Assembly: GCA_964592255.1 (NCBI GenBank)
Contig: CAZQCI010000001.1
Coordinates: 1 to 64,000, forward strand
DNA from: CAZQCI01 sp964592255
GTDB lineage: Bacteria; UBA10199; SBBF01
Length of the DNA stretch: 64,000 nt
Reading direction: 5' to 3'
The position numbers were made by a program, and so were the translations under genes. The notes below the pieces were generated by a model that ran no database searches, had not been told where the DNA came from, and worked only from the letters and a program-made list of their open reading frames with translations. This document shows, one piece after another, positions 45,000-54,410 of this stretch. Positions within the stretch are counted from its first letter, which is position 1; every line of letters begins with the position of its first letter.

Positions 45000-46640
45000 T
45001 CATCTCAATATCTTTTTCTTAAGTGCTAAGGCTTCCGGAAATTTAAAAAAAGAAGTAAGAGCAAGGTATAGAAAAGTAAACGGAATCAAAACAAACATCG
45101 CCGTCAGCCACGGATGAAGTTGCGGCATCGGAAACAAGAAGGCCCCTATTTCTCCTCCGGCTAAATCAGTTCCATAAAAAAATGTTAACATCATTTTGAT
45201 TCCTAAACTGAGTGCTCCTGCACAAACAGCAGATCCCCATAAGCGAGACAAAAAAGACAAAGAAAGCCCCGTTTTGCCAATACGCACTGAAAGACGACGA
45301 CGCAGAAGAAGAAACTCAATCCACGCGGCAAAGCCGGTTGTGGCGGTAATCCCTACCCCTCCCATTTCACGACTTACACCCAACACGCCCGGCAATTTAA
45401 CCGCTGACCAATAAGCCAGCGCCGCAGTTAAAATCACACGGAGTGCGGCAAAATAAAGAGGTGTTTTTGTGTCTCGCAGAGCATAAAACGCCGAAGCATA
45501 AAGTCTCCCCATCGTGCTGGCTACAAGGCCACACGTGGAACCCATTAAAAGATACCACAGATAGCGCGTGTCAGAGCTATTGAATTTACCAGTTTGAAAC
45601 AAAGCCCCGCCCACAATATCCCCCAAACAAAACAGACAAACCGTTGAAGGAATGACAAAAAAAGCAATGCGTCTTAAACCATTGTTAATACGTGCTGCAA
45701 TTTTTGAAGCAACTTCTTCAGAACTTCCTTGCGAACGCGACATTTCCGGAAGCTCCGCAGCCGATACCGCCATCCCAAAAAGACTGATCGGAATTAAATA
45801 AAGAGCTTGAGCATACGCAAGCGCTGACAACGCACGTTCCGAAATAAGAGAAGCATACGCCGTATCGATATAAGCACTCACCTGCACCACGCCACGCCCT
45901 AAAACTACAGGCCCAAAACTTTTAAGCACCTGACGAATATGGCGATTTCCCGCTTTTAAATTAGGTTTAAATTGTCCCAACAAAGAAGAAACAGCAGGCC
46001 ATTGAATAGCAAATTGCAGTAAGCAACCTACCGCCACGCCATAAGCAGCGCATAGAGCAAGACGTTCTTGAGAAACATGTTTAACAAATCCAAAAATAAG
46101 CACCGAAAAAATAATTGCCGCATTCCACAACACCGGCGCCATATAAGCGATAAAAAATCGGCGATGACTATTTAAAATACCCAAGCACCAAGCAGAAAGA
46201 ACCAGTAGCCCCACTCCCGGAAAAATAATACGAACTAAATTAATCGTCAGAGCTCTGGTTTCACCACTAAAACCGGGAGCTACTAAATCAATCAGAAGAG
46301 GAGTAAAAAAAACTCCCAAACTCACCAAAATTGCCGTTACTAAACTAAGCAAACCAAAAACAGCGTTAGCAACAATATTAGCTTCCTTCTGATCATCTTT
46401 TCCCAGTAGAGAAGCATAGACGGGAATAAAAGAAGCAGACAAAACCCCTTCACCAAAAAGATTTTGAAGAAAATTAGGAATGCGTAATGCCGCTTTAAAA
46501 GCGGCTGAAGCCATTGAGTTGCCCAGATAGTGCGCTAAAACCCGTTCGCGCAATAAACCCATAATGCGTGAAAGAAAAATTCCCGCACCGACAAAAAAAG
46601 CCCCTCGAGAGGAGCTAGAAGATTCTGTAGATTGAGCCAC
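45000..46640 (-). CDS. murJ: Lipid II flippase MurJ
   Basis: 546 residues and fourteen helices. It flips the peptidoglycan precursor lipid II to the periplasm. The N-terminal SRIMGLLRERVLAHYLG and RIPNFLQNLFGEGVLSASFIPVYA are the MVF-family signatures. A serine-rich cytoplasmic tail opens the protein. Single gene between unrelated neighbours, convergent with the secreted protein gene upstream. Confidence 0.95.
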   Translation of the reverse strand: MAQSTESSSSSRGAFFVGAGIFLSRIMGLLRERVLAHYLGNSMASAAFKAALRIPNFLQNLFGEGVLSASFIPVYASLLGKDDQKEANIVANAVFGLLSLVTAILVSLGVFFTPLLIDLVAPGFSGETRALTINLVRIIFPGVGLLVLSAWCLGILNSHRRFFIAYMAPVLWNAAIIFSVLIFGFVKHVSQERLALCAAYGVAVGCLLQFAIQWPAVSSLLGQFKPNLKAGNRHIRQVLKSFGPVVLGRGVVQVSAYIDTAYASLISERALSALAYAQALYLIPISLFGMAVSAAELPEMSRSQGSSEEVASKIAARINNGLRRIAFFVIPSTVCLFCLGDIVGGALFQTGKFNSSDTRYLWYLLMGSTCGLVASTMGRLYASAFYALRDTKTPLYFAALRVILTAALAYWSAVKLPGVLGVSREMGGVGITATTGFAAWIEFLLLRRRLSVRIGKTGLSLSFLSRLWGSAVCAGALSLGIKMMLTFFYGTDLAGGEIGAFLFPMPQLHPWLTAMFVLIPFTFLYLALTSFFKFPEALALKKKILR

Positions 46641-46852
46641 AAAAAATCTCTAATGAATTTCAATTATTTTGTCCATGCAAACTAAGAACAAACTCCTCGT
46701 CTCAATAGTGTGACAAAATAAAAAAACTGCCATTTGTTTGACATAAACTTGTTGCGACAATGTGGTTGTACTTTTCTTCACACCCCTGGTTAAAGCGGAC
46801 CCATCTTAAATACTGACTTTTTGATTTTAACTTTAACCCTTTAATAGGAGAA

Positions 46853-48103
46853 ATGATGAACCCATTATTATTACCCTTGTTACTTGTTGCCTGCGGAGGC
46901 AAAGACGAAAATCCACATACCGACGATACCGGTTCTGCTGGTAACGACACAGGCTCTATTGATTCACAACCCAATGATAGCGACAGCGTGGGAGGAACTG
47001 ATAGTGATACAGGAACCCCCTCTGTTGATGATAGCAGCGATACTGGAGACAGTGGCGACACCGGAGAAGTCTATACTCCATCCTGCTTTATCGATGCCTT
47101 CACCATGGACACTACCACCGTCACCATCAGCGGTCTTCAACCTCAAGTCAGTAGCTCCGTATGGGACCCTATTTACAACTCCCTCATCGTCGGTACCGAT
47201 GAAGACGACACCCTTGGTTCCCAATATGGCTATATTTCTGCCGAAGATCTTGATGCTGGCACGTCAACGGTTCTATTAAGCGATGACGAAGCCGCCTTAA
47301 CATATAATATGAAAGGTCTCGCGACCTATCATACAGACAGCGCTGATGTACTCTTTGCTGTCGAAGGTTCGGAAGGCCATGGCGCTAGAATCCACACCAT
47401 TGATATGCAAACCGGCGACTCTTATCTTCAAGAAGATAAAGACGGTGAGATGGATGACAGAAACAATTTGGACAGTGAAACCGCTGATTTTAAAGAAATA
47501 GAAAAAGAAGATTTAGAAAATGATCCCGACTACAAAGCGGGAGCAATGATGCTCGTCGTCTCTCCTGATAAAGATAAGGCTAACTTTTATGTGGCGGATA
47601 CGGCAGAAGATGGATACCAACTGATTGGAAAATATGAAACAACGGTCTTTGATGATAATGGCATCCCCAATGCCCAGCAACTTGAACTAGTCAAAGAATT
47701 CAATCCTGTTGATGACTTTCCTGAATTAACAGAGCAACTCTATGGCCGAAAAATTAGAGGCTTAACTCTTAACGCGGATGGTACCCGGTCTGTTTTCTAT
47801 GGCACCGAAGGGCTCCATAGCGTTTTCGGCACTGAAGAAGGAGATACCGATCACGTTTTTGAAGGATCCCTTGTTCTCCTCTATGATAATGATTGGAATC
47901 GATTGGATCCACTGGGTGATGCCGATGGCGTCCACTATGATTGGGCAGAAAATGATTCCCAAAATCCGGGAGACTTTGCAACACGCATGGTCACTACAGA
48001 CGAAGATTCGGATGCCAAAGAGGATTATTGTGTCGTTTACACTCCTCTGGATAACACCACAGCAGGAATGGTGGAAATCAGAAGCACAAAAGTCGATCGT
48101 TAG
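46853..48103 (+). CDS. Secreted lipoprotein with Asp/Ser/Thr linker and propeller-like body
   Basis: 416 residues. Lipobox LLVAC (C14), then a low-complexity linker of about 50 residues built from D, T, G and S (for example DTGDSGDTGE), as is common in Myxococcota-type surface lipoproteins. The body has repeated YGYISAEDLD, LFAVEGSEGHG and LVLLYDNDWNRL segments resembling beta-propeller or esterase-like-phytase blades. A single TAGGAG leads the ATG; the gene is followed by a strong terminator at 48116. Function unknown. Confidence 0.8.
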   Translation: MMNPLLLPLLLVACGGKDENPHTDDTGSAGNDTGSIDSQPNDSDSVGGTDSDTGTPSVDDSSDTGDSGDTGEVYTPSCFIDAFTMDTTTVTISGLQPQVSSSVWDPIYNSLIVGTDEDDTLGSQYGYISAEDLDAGTSTVLLSDDEAALTYNMKGLATYHTDSADVLFAVEGSEGHGARIHTIDMQTGDSYLQEDKDGEMDDRNNLDSETADFKEIEKEDLENDPDYKAGAMMLVVSPDKDKANFYVADTAEDGYQLIGKYETTVFDDNGIPNAQQLELVKEFNPVDDFPELTEQLYGRKIRGLTLNADGTRSVFYGTEGLHSVFGTEEGDTDHVFEGSLVLLYDNDWNRLDPLGDADGVHYDWAENDSQNPGDFATRMVTTDEDSDAKEDYCVVYTPLDNTTAGMVEIRSTKVDR

Positions 48104-48115
48104 AATGAAATAAGA

Positions 48116-48150
48116 AATCCCCCTTCCTAAAACAGGAAGGGGGATTTTTA
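48116..48150 (+). terminator. Rho-independent terminator
   Basis: A 13-base perfect stem, AATCCCCCTTCCT (48116-48128) and AGGAAGGGGGATT (48134-48146), with a five-base loop AAAAC, is followed by TTTA. It begins 12 bases after the stop of the lipoprotein gene. The stem is symmetrical and may also act on the minus strand, where A-rich sequence precedes it. Confidence 0.92.
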
Positions 48151-48246
48151 TTAAACAGTAACCCCACATACCCATTTTCGTCTTTTCTTGCCTTATTCGT
48201 TTTAAACAATTAAGATGTTTGGTTCAACTTTAACCAAAAGGAACCC

Positions 48247-48651
48247 ATGGAAAACAAATTAGCCGTCGGCAAGGAAGTGTTATCTTATTGTGGTAAATGC
48301 AAACTACCCTTAATTCACGTCATCGTAGCCTTGAAAAACCCAACCACTATTGCCACATGCGAATGCAAAACATGCAAAGCGGTTCATCTGTATCGCGACC
48401 CTGTCACAGTGGGAGCCAAGAAAAAAACAACCAAAACTTCAACAAAAAAAGCTCCCGAAAAAGTATGGAGCCCTACCCTTTTTGAAGGAGGGATTAAACC
48501 CAAAACTTATTCCATGAGTGGCTCCTTTAAAGAAGGGGATCTCATTGCCCACCCCACTTTTGGCAAGGGCGTTGTCGAAAAGATTCTTCCTCCTAACAAA
48601 ATGGAAACCCTCTTTGAGCAGGGAATGAAAATCTTGATCTTTGCAGCGTAA
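48247..48651 (+). CDS. Zinc-ribbon/SH3-like small protein
   Basis: 134 residues. An N-terminal CGKC...CECKTC cluster (about 15-46) should bind zinc, a basic linker with KKTTKTSTKKAP follows, and the last 45 residues contain GSFKEGDLIAHPTFGKGVVEKI, the SH3/Tudor-like element found at the C-terminus of UvrD-type helicases and CarD-like proteins. A DNA- or RNA-polymerase-associated role is plausible but unproven. Flanked by the terminator upstream. Confidence 0.8.
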   Translation: MENKLAVGKEVLSYCGKCKLPLIHVIVALKNPTTIATCECKTCKAVHLYRDPVTVGAKKKTTKTSTKKAPEKVWSPTLFEGGIKPKTYSMSGSFKEGDLIAHPTFGKGVVEKILPPNKMETLFEQGMKILIFAA

Positions 48652-48727
48652 AGACACTTCACGCTTGCCATCATAATGTCACGAAGTGGTCAATAATTTG
48701 ACAAGGTTTTAGATTATTGAAGATGGG

Positions 48728-50581
48728 ATGAAAACTTCCCCTATCTTCTTGGCTCTATTTTCACTAGCCCTTTACGGTTGCAGCGGAAAATCTTCAGACA
48801 CTCACGACAACGCCATCACCATTGCTCCCTTGGAAAGAACACAAAACCCCAATGGAGGCACAGTGAAAGGGTCATCATCTAACACCCCAAATACATCTTC
48901 TAATCCAAGCCCTAGTGGAAGCACCTCTGGAAGAGGCGGAAGCACAGGCTCCGAAAGAGATACAGACCCAAGTGGCGGCACAAGTTCAACCACACCCGAA
49001 GAGGAAACCGACACAACACCTCACGTCTCTTCTATTTCGATGGAACGCATCGGACGTTTTTCAACTGGCCTTTTTAATGAAGATGCTCAAACGATTTTAG
49101 ATTACGACTCCATCAATGAACGGGCTTTTGTCATTAATTCCAGCAGCGCTCACCCTTCTGTGTCTGTGCTGGACATGAGTGACCCGTTAAACATTGTCGA
49201 ATATAGCGCCCATTCAGCCATCGAGCCGTATTATCCCGGTACAACCCCATTGGGTATTTCAATTTTTAAAACATACATTGCGATTTCATACCAAGCTAAT
49301 CCTAAAACCGATAATGGTTACGTAGTTTTTTACGACTCTAACACTTTTGCCGTATTGGCCAAAGTTACCGTAGGAGCAAATCCAGACATGATTACTTTTA
49401 CGCCGGATGGTACTAAAGTTATTGTCGCCAATGAGGGCGAGCCGAGTGACGATTACACGACAGATCCCGTAGGTTCTGTGGGCATTATTGAGCTTCCTGA
49501 TGACATCACCGATTTGAGAAATAGCGATGTAAAAACAGCCAGCTTTACAAGTTTTAATGCTCAAAAAATAATTTTAAAAAACAGAGGCGTTCATTTTTCA
49601 ACAACAGGGGCTAGTGTTGCCAAGGATTTAGAACCAGAATACGTTACGGTTTCGGACGATGGAGCCACCGCCTGGGTTGTCTTACAAGAAAACAATGCTT
49701 TAGCCGTTGTCGATATTAACAGTGCCACCGTTACCAAAATACTTCCCTTGGGTGTAAAAGATTTTAATGACTCTTCTTTAAGCCATGGACTTGATCCAAG
49801 TGATAAAGATGGCGGGGCCAACATTAACAATTGGCCTGTGTATGGCATGTACCAACCGGATGGTATTGCCAGTTATACCGTAGATGGGAACACCTACCTC
49901 GTCACCGCTAACGAAGGAGACGGTCGGGATTATACTGGGTTTAGTGAAGAAGCTCGTGTGGAAGACTTAACTCTAGACTCTACGGCCTTTGCTGCTTATC
50001 CCGATCTAGATGATGAAGAAAATTTAGGCCGACTGAAAGTCACCTCTTCCAAAGGAGATACGGATGGAGATGGCGATTATGATGCTTTGTATTGTTTTGG
50101 AACACGCTCCTTTTCTATTTGGTCCAGTGTTGGAGAATTAGTTTATGACAGCGGCGCCGATTTTGAAGAAAAAATTCTAGAAACTGCTGGAGAAGATTAT
50201 TTCAACACAGACTATAATTCTAACGAAGGAGACTCCCGTAGTGATAATAATGGTCCTGAACCGGAACCCCTAACTGTCGGCACCATTTATGATAAAACTT
50301 ATGCTTTCATCGGTATGGATAGAGAAGGAGGAATTATGATCTATGATATCACCACTCCCTCCTCTCCTACTTTTGTGGATTATGTCCTTAACCGCAATTT
50401 CACCGCTGTCCCCTCCGACCGTTTGATCACCAGCGATGATGGAACCAGTGACTTATCTCCAGAAGGGATCCGCTTTATCTCTGCGGAAGACAGCCCCACC
50501 CAAGCTCCGCTTCTTCTTGTCGGTAATTCAGTAAGCGGCTCTACTACGGCCTATGAAATCGACGTGACACTCACGGAATAA
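48728..50581 (+). CDS. Choice-of-anchor I domain lipoprotein (beta-propeller)
   Basis: 617 residues. Lipobox ALYGC (C18), then a 65-residue Ser/Gly/Thr/Asn linker. The body matches the choice-of-anchor I family: VVLQENNALAVVDINSATV, YQPDGIASYTVDGNTYLVTANEGDGRDY and CFGTRSFSIWSSVG are diagnostic of this propeller, whose members are secreted and of uncertain function, sometimes phosphatase-linked. The C-terminus (DGTSDLSPEGIRFISAED) is complete. Lies in a unit with the secreted protein behind it, 60 bases downstream. Confidence 0.88.
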   Translation: MKTSPIFLALFSLALYGCSGKSSDTHDNAITIAPLERTQNPNGGTVKGSSSNTPNTSSNPSPSGSTSGRGGSTGSERDTDPSGGTSSTTPEEETDTTPHVSSISMERIGRFSTGLFNEDAQTILDYDSINERAFVINSSSAHPSVSVLDMSDPLNIVEYSAHSAIEPYYPGTTPLGISIFKTYIAISYQANPKTDNGYVVFYDSNTFAVLAKVTVGANPDMITFTPDGTKVIVANEGEPSDDYTTDPVGSVGIIELPDDITDLRNSDVKTASFTSFNAQKIILKNRGVHFSTTGASVAKDLEPEYVTVSDDGATAWVVLQENNALAVVDINSATVTKILPLGVKDFNDSSLSHGLDPSDKDGGANINNWPVYGMYQPDGIASYTVDGNTYLVTANEGDGRDYTGFSEEARVEDLTLDSTAFAAYPDLDDEENLGRLKVTSSKGDTDGDGDYDALYCFGTRSFSIWSSVGELVYDSGADFEEKILETAGEDYFNTDYNSNEGDSRSDNNGPEPEPLTVGTIYDKTYAFIGMDREGGIMIYDITTPSSPTFVDYVLNRNFTAVPSDRLITSDDGTSDLSPEGIRFISAEDSPTQAPLLLVGNSVSGSTTAYEIDVTLTE

Positions 50582-50641
50582 ATTGAAGAGTCAACGACTA
50601 ATATAATTGCCAAAATGTAAAATTTGGATTCTAATTCAGGT

Positions 50642-51142
50642 ATGAATAAAATCATCCCTGTACTCATTATATTTTTCCACCTTCTTTTTAGTTCTATCTC
50701 TATGGCAGAGGGCCTATGCACGCCAGAAGAACACACTTATTTTTCTTGTCCCATCAAAAGTGGTAAAACCCTTTCCGTCTGCGGTCAAAAAACGGCGGAC
50801 AGCCTTAGCTGGCTGCAATACCGTTTTGGAACAAAACAAAAAATAGAACTAAGCTACCCAACAGATGCAAAAAACATTAAACCGGGGGAAGTCTTTTCCT
50901 TTTCTCATTATATGCGGGGTTCTCCTTTTACTCAAAACGATAATTTAAGTTTTACCAACGGTAGCACAACCTACAATGTCACCGTAGATTTAGAAGACGC
51001 TTCCGTAACCGATGATGGAAAAGAGCTTGTCAAATATGGTGTAGAAATCACCACGACTGAAAAACCAGACAACCCTATTTTTATCTCGTGTACCAAACCC
51101 GTCACCAATCATTTGGACGAACTACAAGGGCTAATTCCTTAA
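50642..51142 (+). CDS. Small secreted protein with conserved cysteine motif
   Basis: 166 residues from the ATG at 50642 (a TTG at 50624 is less likely). Signal peptide, then EHTYFSCPIKSGKTLSVCG, a motif I have seen in small hypothetical secreted proteins of proteobacteria, followed by a strand-rich body. Cysteines near 23, 32, 41 and 153 could form disulfides. It lies 10 bases before the receiver that opens the Pel locus; it is not PelC-like, as there is no lipobox. Confidence 0.75.
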   Translation: MNKIIPVLIIFFHLLFSSISMAEGLCTPEEHTYFSCPIKSGKTLSVCGQKTADSLSWLQYRFGTKQKIELSYPTDAKNIKPGEVFSFSHYMRGSPFTQNDNLSFTNGSTTYNVTVDLEDASVTDDGKELVKYGVEITTTEKPDNPIFISCTKPVTNHLDELQGLIP

Positions 51143-51152
51143 GGAGAGTACC

Positions 51153-51521
51153 ATGGCGGATGCTAAAACCATTCTTGTTGTAGAAGATGAATATTTTTTG
51201 GCCGAATCTATCAAAGATCGTTTGGAATACTTAGGCTACCAAGTTTTACTGGCAGAACATGGTGAAGCCGCTCTTGAATTATTAAAAGAAAAAAAATGCA
51301 ATTTGATTCTCTTAGACATCATCATGCCCGTTTTAGATGGCTGGGATACCCTCAAAGCCATTCGACAAAATTCTCAACTCAAAAACTTGCCTGTCATTAT
51401 GGTTTCAGCCAGAGCTACGGATCAAGACAAAGAAAAATCTCTGGCCTACGGAGCCAATGATCACCTGAACAAACCTTTCTCTTGGGATGATATGGCAGCC
51501 CTCATTAAAAAACACCTATGA
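51153..51521 (+). CDS. Single-domain response regulator (Pel locus)
   Basis: 122 residues, a receiver only. E11/D12 form the acidic pocket, D55 in LLDIIMPVLDG is the phosphoacceptor, and K104 or so lies in NKPF. AAGGAGA precedes the ATG. Its stop overlaps the next gene by ATGA, so it is translated with the hydrolase lipoprotein of the Pel cluster. No kinase is encoded nearby in the window, so an orphan or remote kinase must be assumed. Confidence 0.92.
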   Translation: MADAKTILVVEDEYFLAESIKDRLEYLGYQVLLAEHGEAALELLKEKKCNLILLDIIMPVLDGWDTLKAIRQNSQLKNLPVIMVSARATDQDKEKSLAYGANDHLNKPFSWDDMAALIKKHL

Positions 51522-52333
51522 GACAATGGCTTCTTGTTTTATGCCTGCTTTTCCTCACATCGTGTTCTTCACGTCTGCATTGGGTTATTTATTATGGATC
51601 CACACCGCCTAGTACACCGCTCAAAAAAGTCGATTGGGCTATTTTAGAACCAGACAATCTCCAGCCTTCTTCACTTAAAAATCCGAAAATTAAAACGTTA
51701 GGTTACATCAGCTTGGGTGAAATTAATAGCTCCCGTTCTTATTGGCCCAAAATTCAAAACTCTTCTTTTATTGTAGAAGAAAACCCCAACTGGCCTGGAG
51801 CTTACCGTGTAGATATTCGCTCGACGGACTGGCAAGACTTATTGATCCAACAAATTCTTCCTTCCATATTAAATCAAGGATTTGATGGTTTTTTCTTAGA
51901 CACAGTAGATACAGCACTGTATCTGCAAGAAAAAGATCCCGTAAAATATTCACATTCTCAAGAAGCCATGGTGAATTTTATTAAGAAAATACGTGCTTCT
52001 TTTCCCAAAGCCCTCATTGTTCCCAATAATGGTCTCGAAATGCTGCCGGAAATCGGAAAAAATATCGACGCCATATTGGTAGAAGACCTTTATACCCGTT
52101 ATGACTTCAACAACAAAACTGTCATCGCCACTCCAACTGAAGTAAGTCTAACCAAGGAAAAAATGTTGGATAAATTTACACACGATTTCCACAAGCCCGT
52201 ATTGGCTTTACTCTATGAAAATTCCACTAATACCCCTCTCACAAAACATGCTATAAGTAAGTGTAAAGAAAAGGATTATAGCTGGGCTGTCACAACAGTG
52301 GATCTGATGCACTGGAACGTGCCTACCCATTAG
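51518..52333 (+). CDS. PelA-type glycoside hydrolase lipoprotein (GH114/GH166-like)
   Basis: 271 residues with a lipobox FLTSC (C16). A TIM-barrel of the TM1410/endo-alpha-1,4-polygalactosaminidase superfamily: WVIYYGS, LGYISLGEINSSR, FDGFFLDTVDT and VEDLYTRYDF give the acidic residues at strand ends. In Pseudomonas PelA this domain is fused to the deacetylase and trims the GalN-rich Pel polymer. Here it is its own lipid-anchored protein. ATGA overlap with the receiver gene; 6 bases before the deacetylase. Confidence 0.88.
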   Translation: MRQWLLVLCLLFLTSCSSRLHWVIYYGSTPPSTPLKKVDWAILEPDNLQPSSLKNPKIKTLGYISLGEINSSRSYWPKIQNSSFIVEENPNWPGAYRVDIRSTDWQDLLIQQILPSILNQGFDGFFLDTVDTALYLQEKDPVKYSHSQEAMVNFIKKIRASFPKALIVPNNGLEMLPEIGKNIDAILVEDLYTRYDFNNKTVIATPTEVSLTKEKMLDKFTHDFHKPVLALLYENSTNTPLTKHAISKCKEKDYSWAVTTVDLMHWNVPTH

Positions 52334-52339
52334 CCATTT

Positions 52340-54409
52340 TTGAAAAATTTTATTCAACAATTGATTATTGTATTTTCTCTGTTGCTCCCTGCTCTTTCGG
52401 GTTTAGCAGCCTCTCAAGAGCCTCTTTCACGGAAAGTATTAGCGCTTTATGAATCCAGCGTTTATTCAGATCCAGCCTCTACACTCATTCATCGGACGGC
52501 AGAACTCACATTAAACTATTTGGGCCTACAAGTGGAATACCGCCCCGTGGAAAGCCCCCTTCCTTCTGATGATGACATGCAGCCTTACATAGGCTTCATC
52601 ACTTGGTTTACCAATGAAAATGCCGTCCCCCATCCGGATCTTTACTGTCAATGGATGCGCCATCAGATTCAAACAGGAAAAAAAATAGTTCTCTTAGAAA
52701 ACTGGGGATTGTTTCAAGACAAAAAACGTCATCTCAGCCCCATATGTGAAGACACTTTTAAAAAATTGGGAATAGAATACAAAGGGGAATACGCCGACAA
52801 CCCCTACTTTTTAGAAGTAGCGGAACAAAAAACAGAATGGGTAGAATTTGAACGAAAAATTAATTTTACCGAAAACCTCACTTACAGTTGGTTTAAAGCC
52901 ATTGATCCCCAAAGTACCGTCTACCTTAAAGTTCGTAGAACGGACATGGTGAATAGTGAATCAGACATGGTTGTCACCACCCCTCAAGGTGGCTTTGTAG
53001 CACCAACCTGGCTCATCTATAACGACACAGAAACGAATCATATTCAATGGCGTGTTAATCCTTTTTTATTTTTTGAAAAAGCGTTTGACGTACCAGACTG
53101 GCCGCGCCCCGATACAACAACTTTAAATGGAAACCGAATTTTTTATAGCCACATTGATGGTGATGGCATTTTTAATATTTCTAAAATTGATCAAAAATCA
53201 TTTTCTGGAGAAGTGATCTTAAATGAAATTTTAAAGCAATACCCCTCACTCCCTATCACACTCGGCCTCATCACAGGCTACATGGACTTGAAGGAATTCA
53301 ACAATCCACGCACTCAAAAGCTGTACCGCGAGATGATAGAATTGCCGCAAGTAGAAATTGCCTCGCATGGCTATGCCCATCCTTTGGTTTGGAAAACAGG
53401 AGAACTGTCTTTAAAAATTCCAGATTACAACATGAATGCCGAAAAAGAAATCAACGGATCTATTCAGCAACTCAACCAAATGATTGAGTCTTTAGGAATC
53501 ACGTATAAAAAAACCTCTCTCTTTCAATGGACAGGAGACTGCACCCCTTCCGCCATACAAATTAAAATGGCAGAACAAACGGGGTTACCTAATCTTAATG
53601 GAGGTGGTGGGCGCCAAGATGACAATTTCTATGGTTTAGCGGCCCTCTACCCCATCGGCATTACAAAAGAAGGCGCCCATCAAATTTATGCCGGGGCTTT
53701 TAACGAAAATAATTTCACCAATCTGTGGAGCGGCCCTTATTATGGGTTTGCCCACTTACTCTCCACATTGGACAAAACCGAAAACCCTCTACGCCTTAAA
53801 GCCGTAGATGTTTATTATCATTTTTACAGTGGGGAACGTTGGGCTTCACTAAAAGCTGTGAAAAAAATTTATGATTCCTTTTTAAACAAAAATATCTTCC
53901 CCATTCATGCCAGCCAATACGCCAGAATTGCTGAAGGATTTTACACAACTGAAATTAAGCGCATTGCCAGTGGTCATTTTGTCGTTAGTAAAAATGGAGT
54001 CTTACAAACCATTCGTTTTGACCATGAAAAAAGAAATCTAGACCTCTCTCAATCGACAGGTGTTCTAGGTTTTATTCACGATAAAAATGCCCTGTATGTT
54101 TCATTAGATGAATCGGAAAACCACGTCATTCAACTATCAGAGGCTCAGCCCTCTTCTCCTTACTTAATTCAATCTACTTTTCAGGTTTCGCAACTAACAA
54201 AAAAAGTGGAGGGCTTTTCGTTTCAAAAACAAGGATGGTTAAAAAGTCATTGCCTTTGGGGAGGGCTAAGACCCAACCACAGTTACCGAGTCATAACACA
54301 AGATGAAACTCAACGATTAACAACTTCTTCAACAGGGGAATTGAAAATAGACTTTCAAAAAAGTGAAAATGGATTAACCCCCGTCTTAGTAAGGGTTGAA
54401 GCAGAATAA
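52340..54409 (+). CDS. pelA: PelA-type polysaccharide deacetylase without hydrolase domain
   Basis: 689 residues from a TTG at 52340 with no clear Shine-Dalgarno. A signal peptide (about 1-24) precedes an N-terminal flavodoxin-like region (about 30-250), a deacetylase domain with metal ligands in SHIDGDG (H271, D273, D275) and ASHGYAHP (H343, H347), and a strand-rich C-terminus. It should remove acetyl groups from the Pel polymer in the periplasm. Together with the preceding hydrolase lipoprotein it equals a split PelA. Confidence 0.88.
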   Translation: MKNFIQQLIIVFSLLLPALSGLAASQEPLSRKVLALYESSVYSDPASTLIHRTAELTLNYLGLQVEYRPVESPLPSDDDMQPYIGFITWFTNENAVPHPDLYCQWMRHQIQTGKKIVLLENWGLFQDKKRHLSPICEDTFKKLGIEYKGEYADNPYFLEVAEQKTEWVEFERKINFTENLTYSWFKAIDPQSTVYLKVRRTDMVNSESDMVVTTPQGGFVAPTWLIYNDTETNHIQWRVNPFLFFEKAFDVPDWPRPDTTTLNGNRIFYSHIDGDGIFNISKIDQKSFSGEVILNEILKQYPSLPITLGLITGYMDLKEFNNPRTQKLYREMIELPQVEIASHGYAHPLVWKTGELSLKIPDYNMNAEKEINGSIQQLNQMIESLGITYKKTSLFQWTGDCTPSAIQIKMAEQTGLPNLNGGGGRQDDNFYGLAALYPIGITKEGAHQIYAGAFNENNFTNLWSGPYYGFAHLLSTLDKTENPLRLKAVDVYYHFYSGERWASLKAVKKIYDSFLNKNIFPIHASQYARIAEGFYTTEIKRIASGHFVVSKNGVLQTIRFDHEKRNLDLSQSTGVLGFIHDKNALYVSLDESENHVIQLSEAQPSSPYLIQSTFQVSQLTKKVEGFSFQKQGWLKSHCLWGGLRPNHSYRVITQDETQRLTTSSTGELKIDFQKSENGLTPVLVRVEAE

Positions 54410-54410
54410 A

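Noticed and set aside
46702..47061. Minus-strand reading frame of 119 codons
   Set aside because: It is a shadow of the Asp/Ser/Thr-rich linker of the lipoprotein gene and consists of low-complexity Ser/Pro/Leu.
50642..51142. A PelC equivalent
   Set aside because: It has no lipobox and its conserved cysteine motif does not resemble PelC.
51518..54409. A frameshifted single pelA gene
   Set aside because: The two parts have separate export signals (a lipobox and a Sec signal peptide), a clean stop and a 6-base gap, so they look like two working genes.
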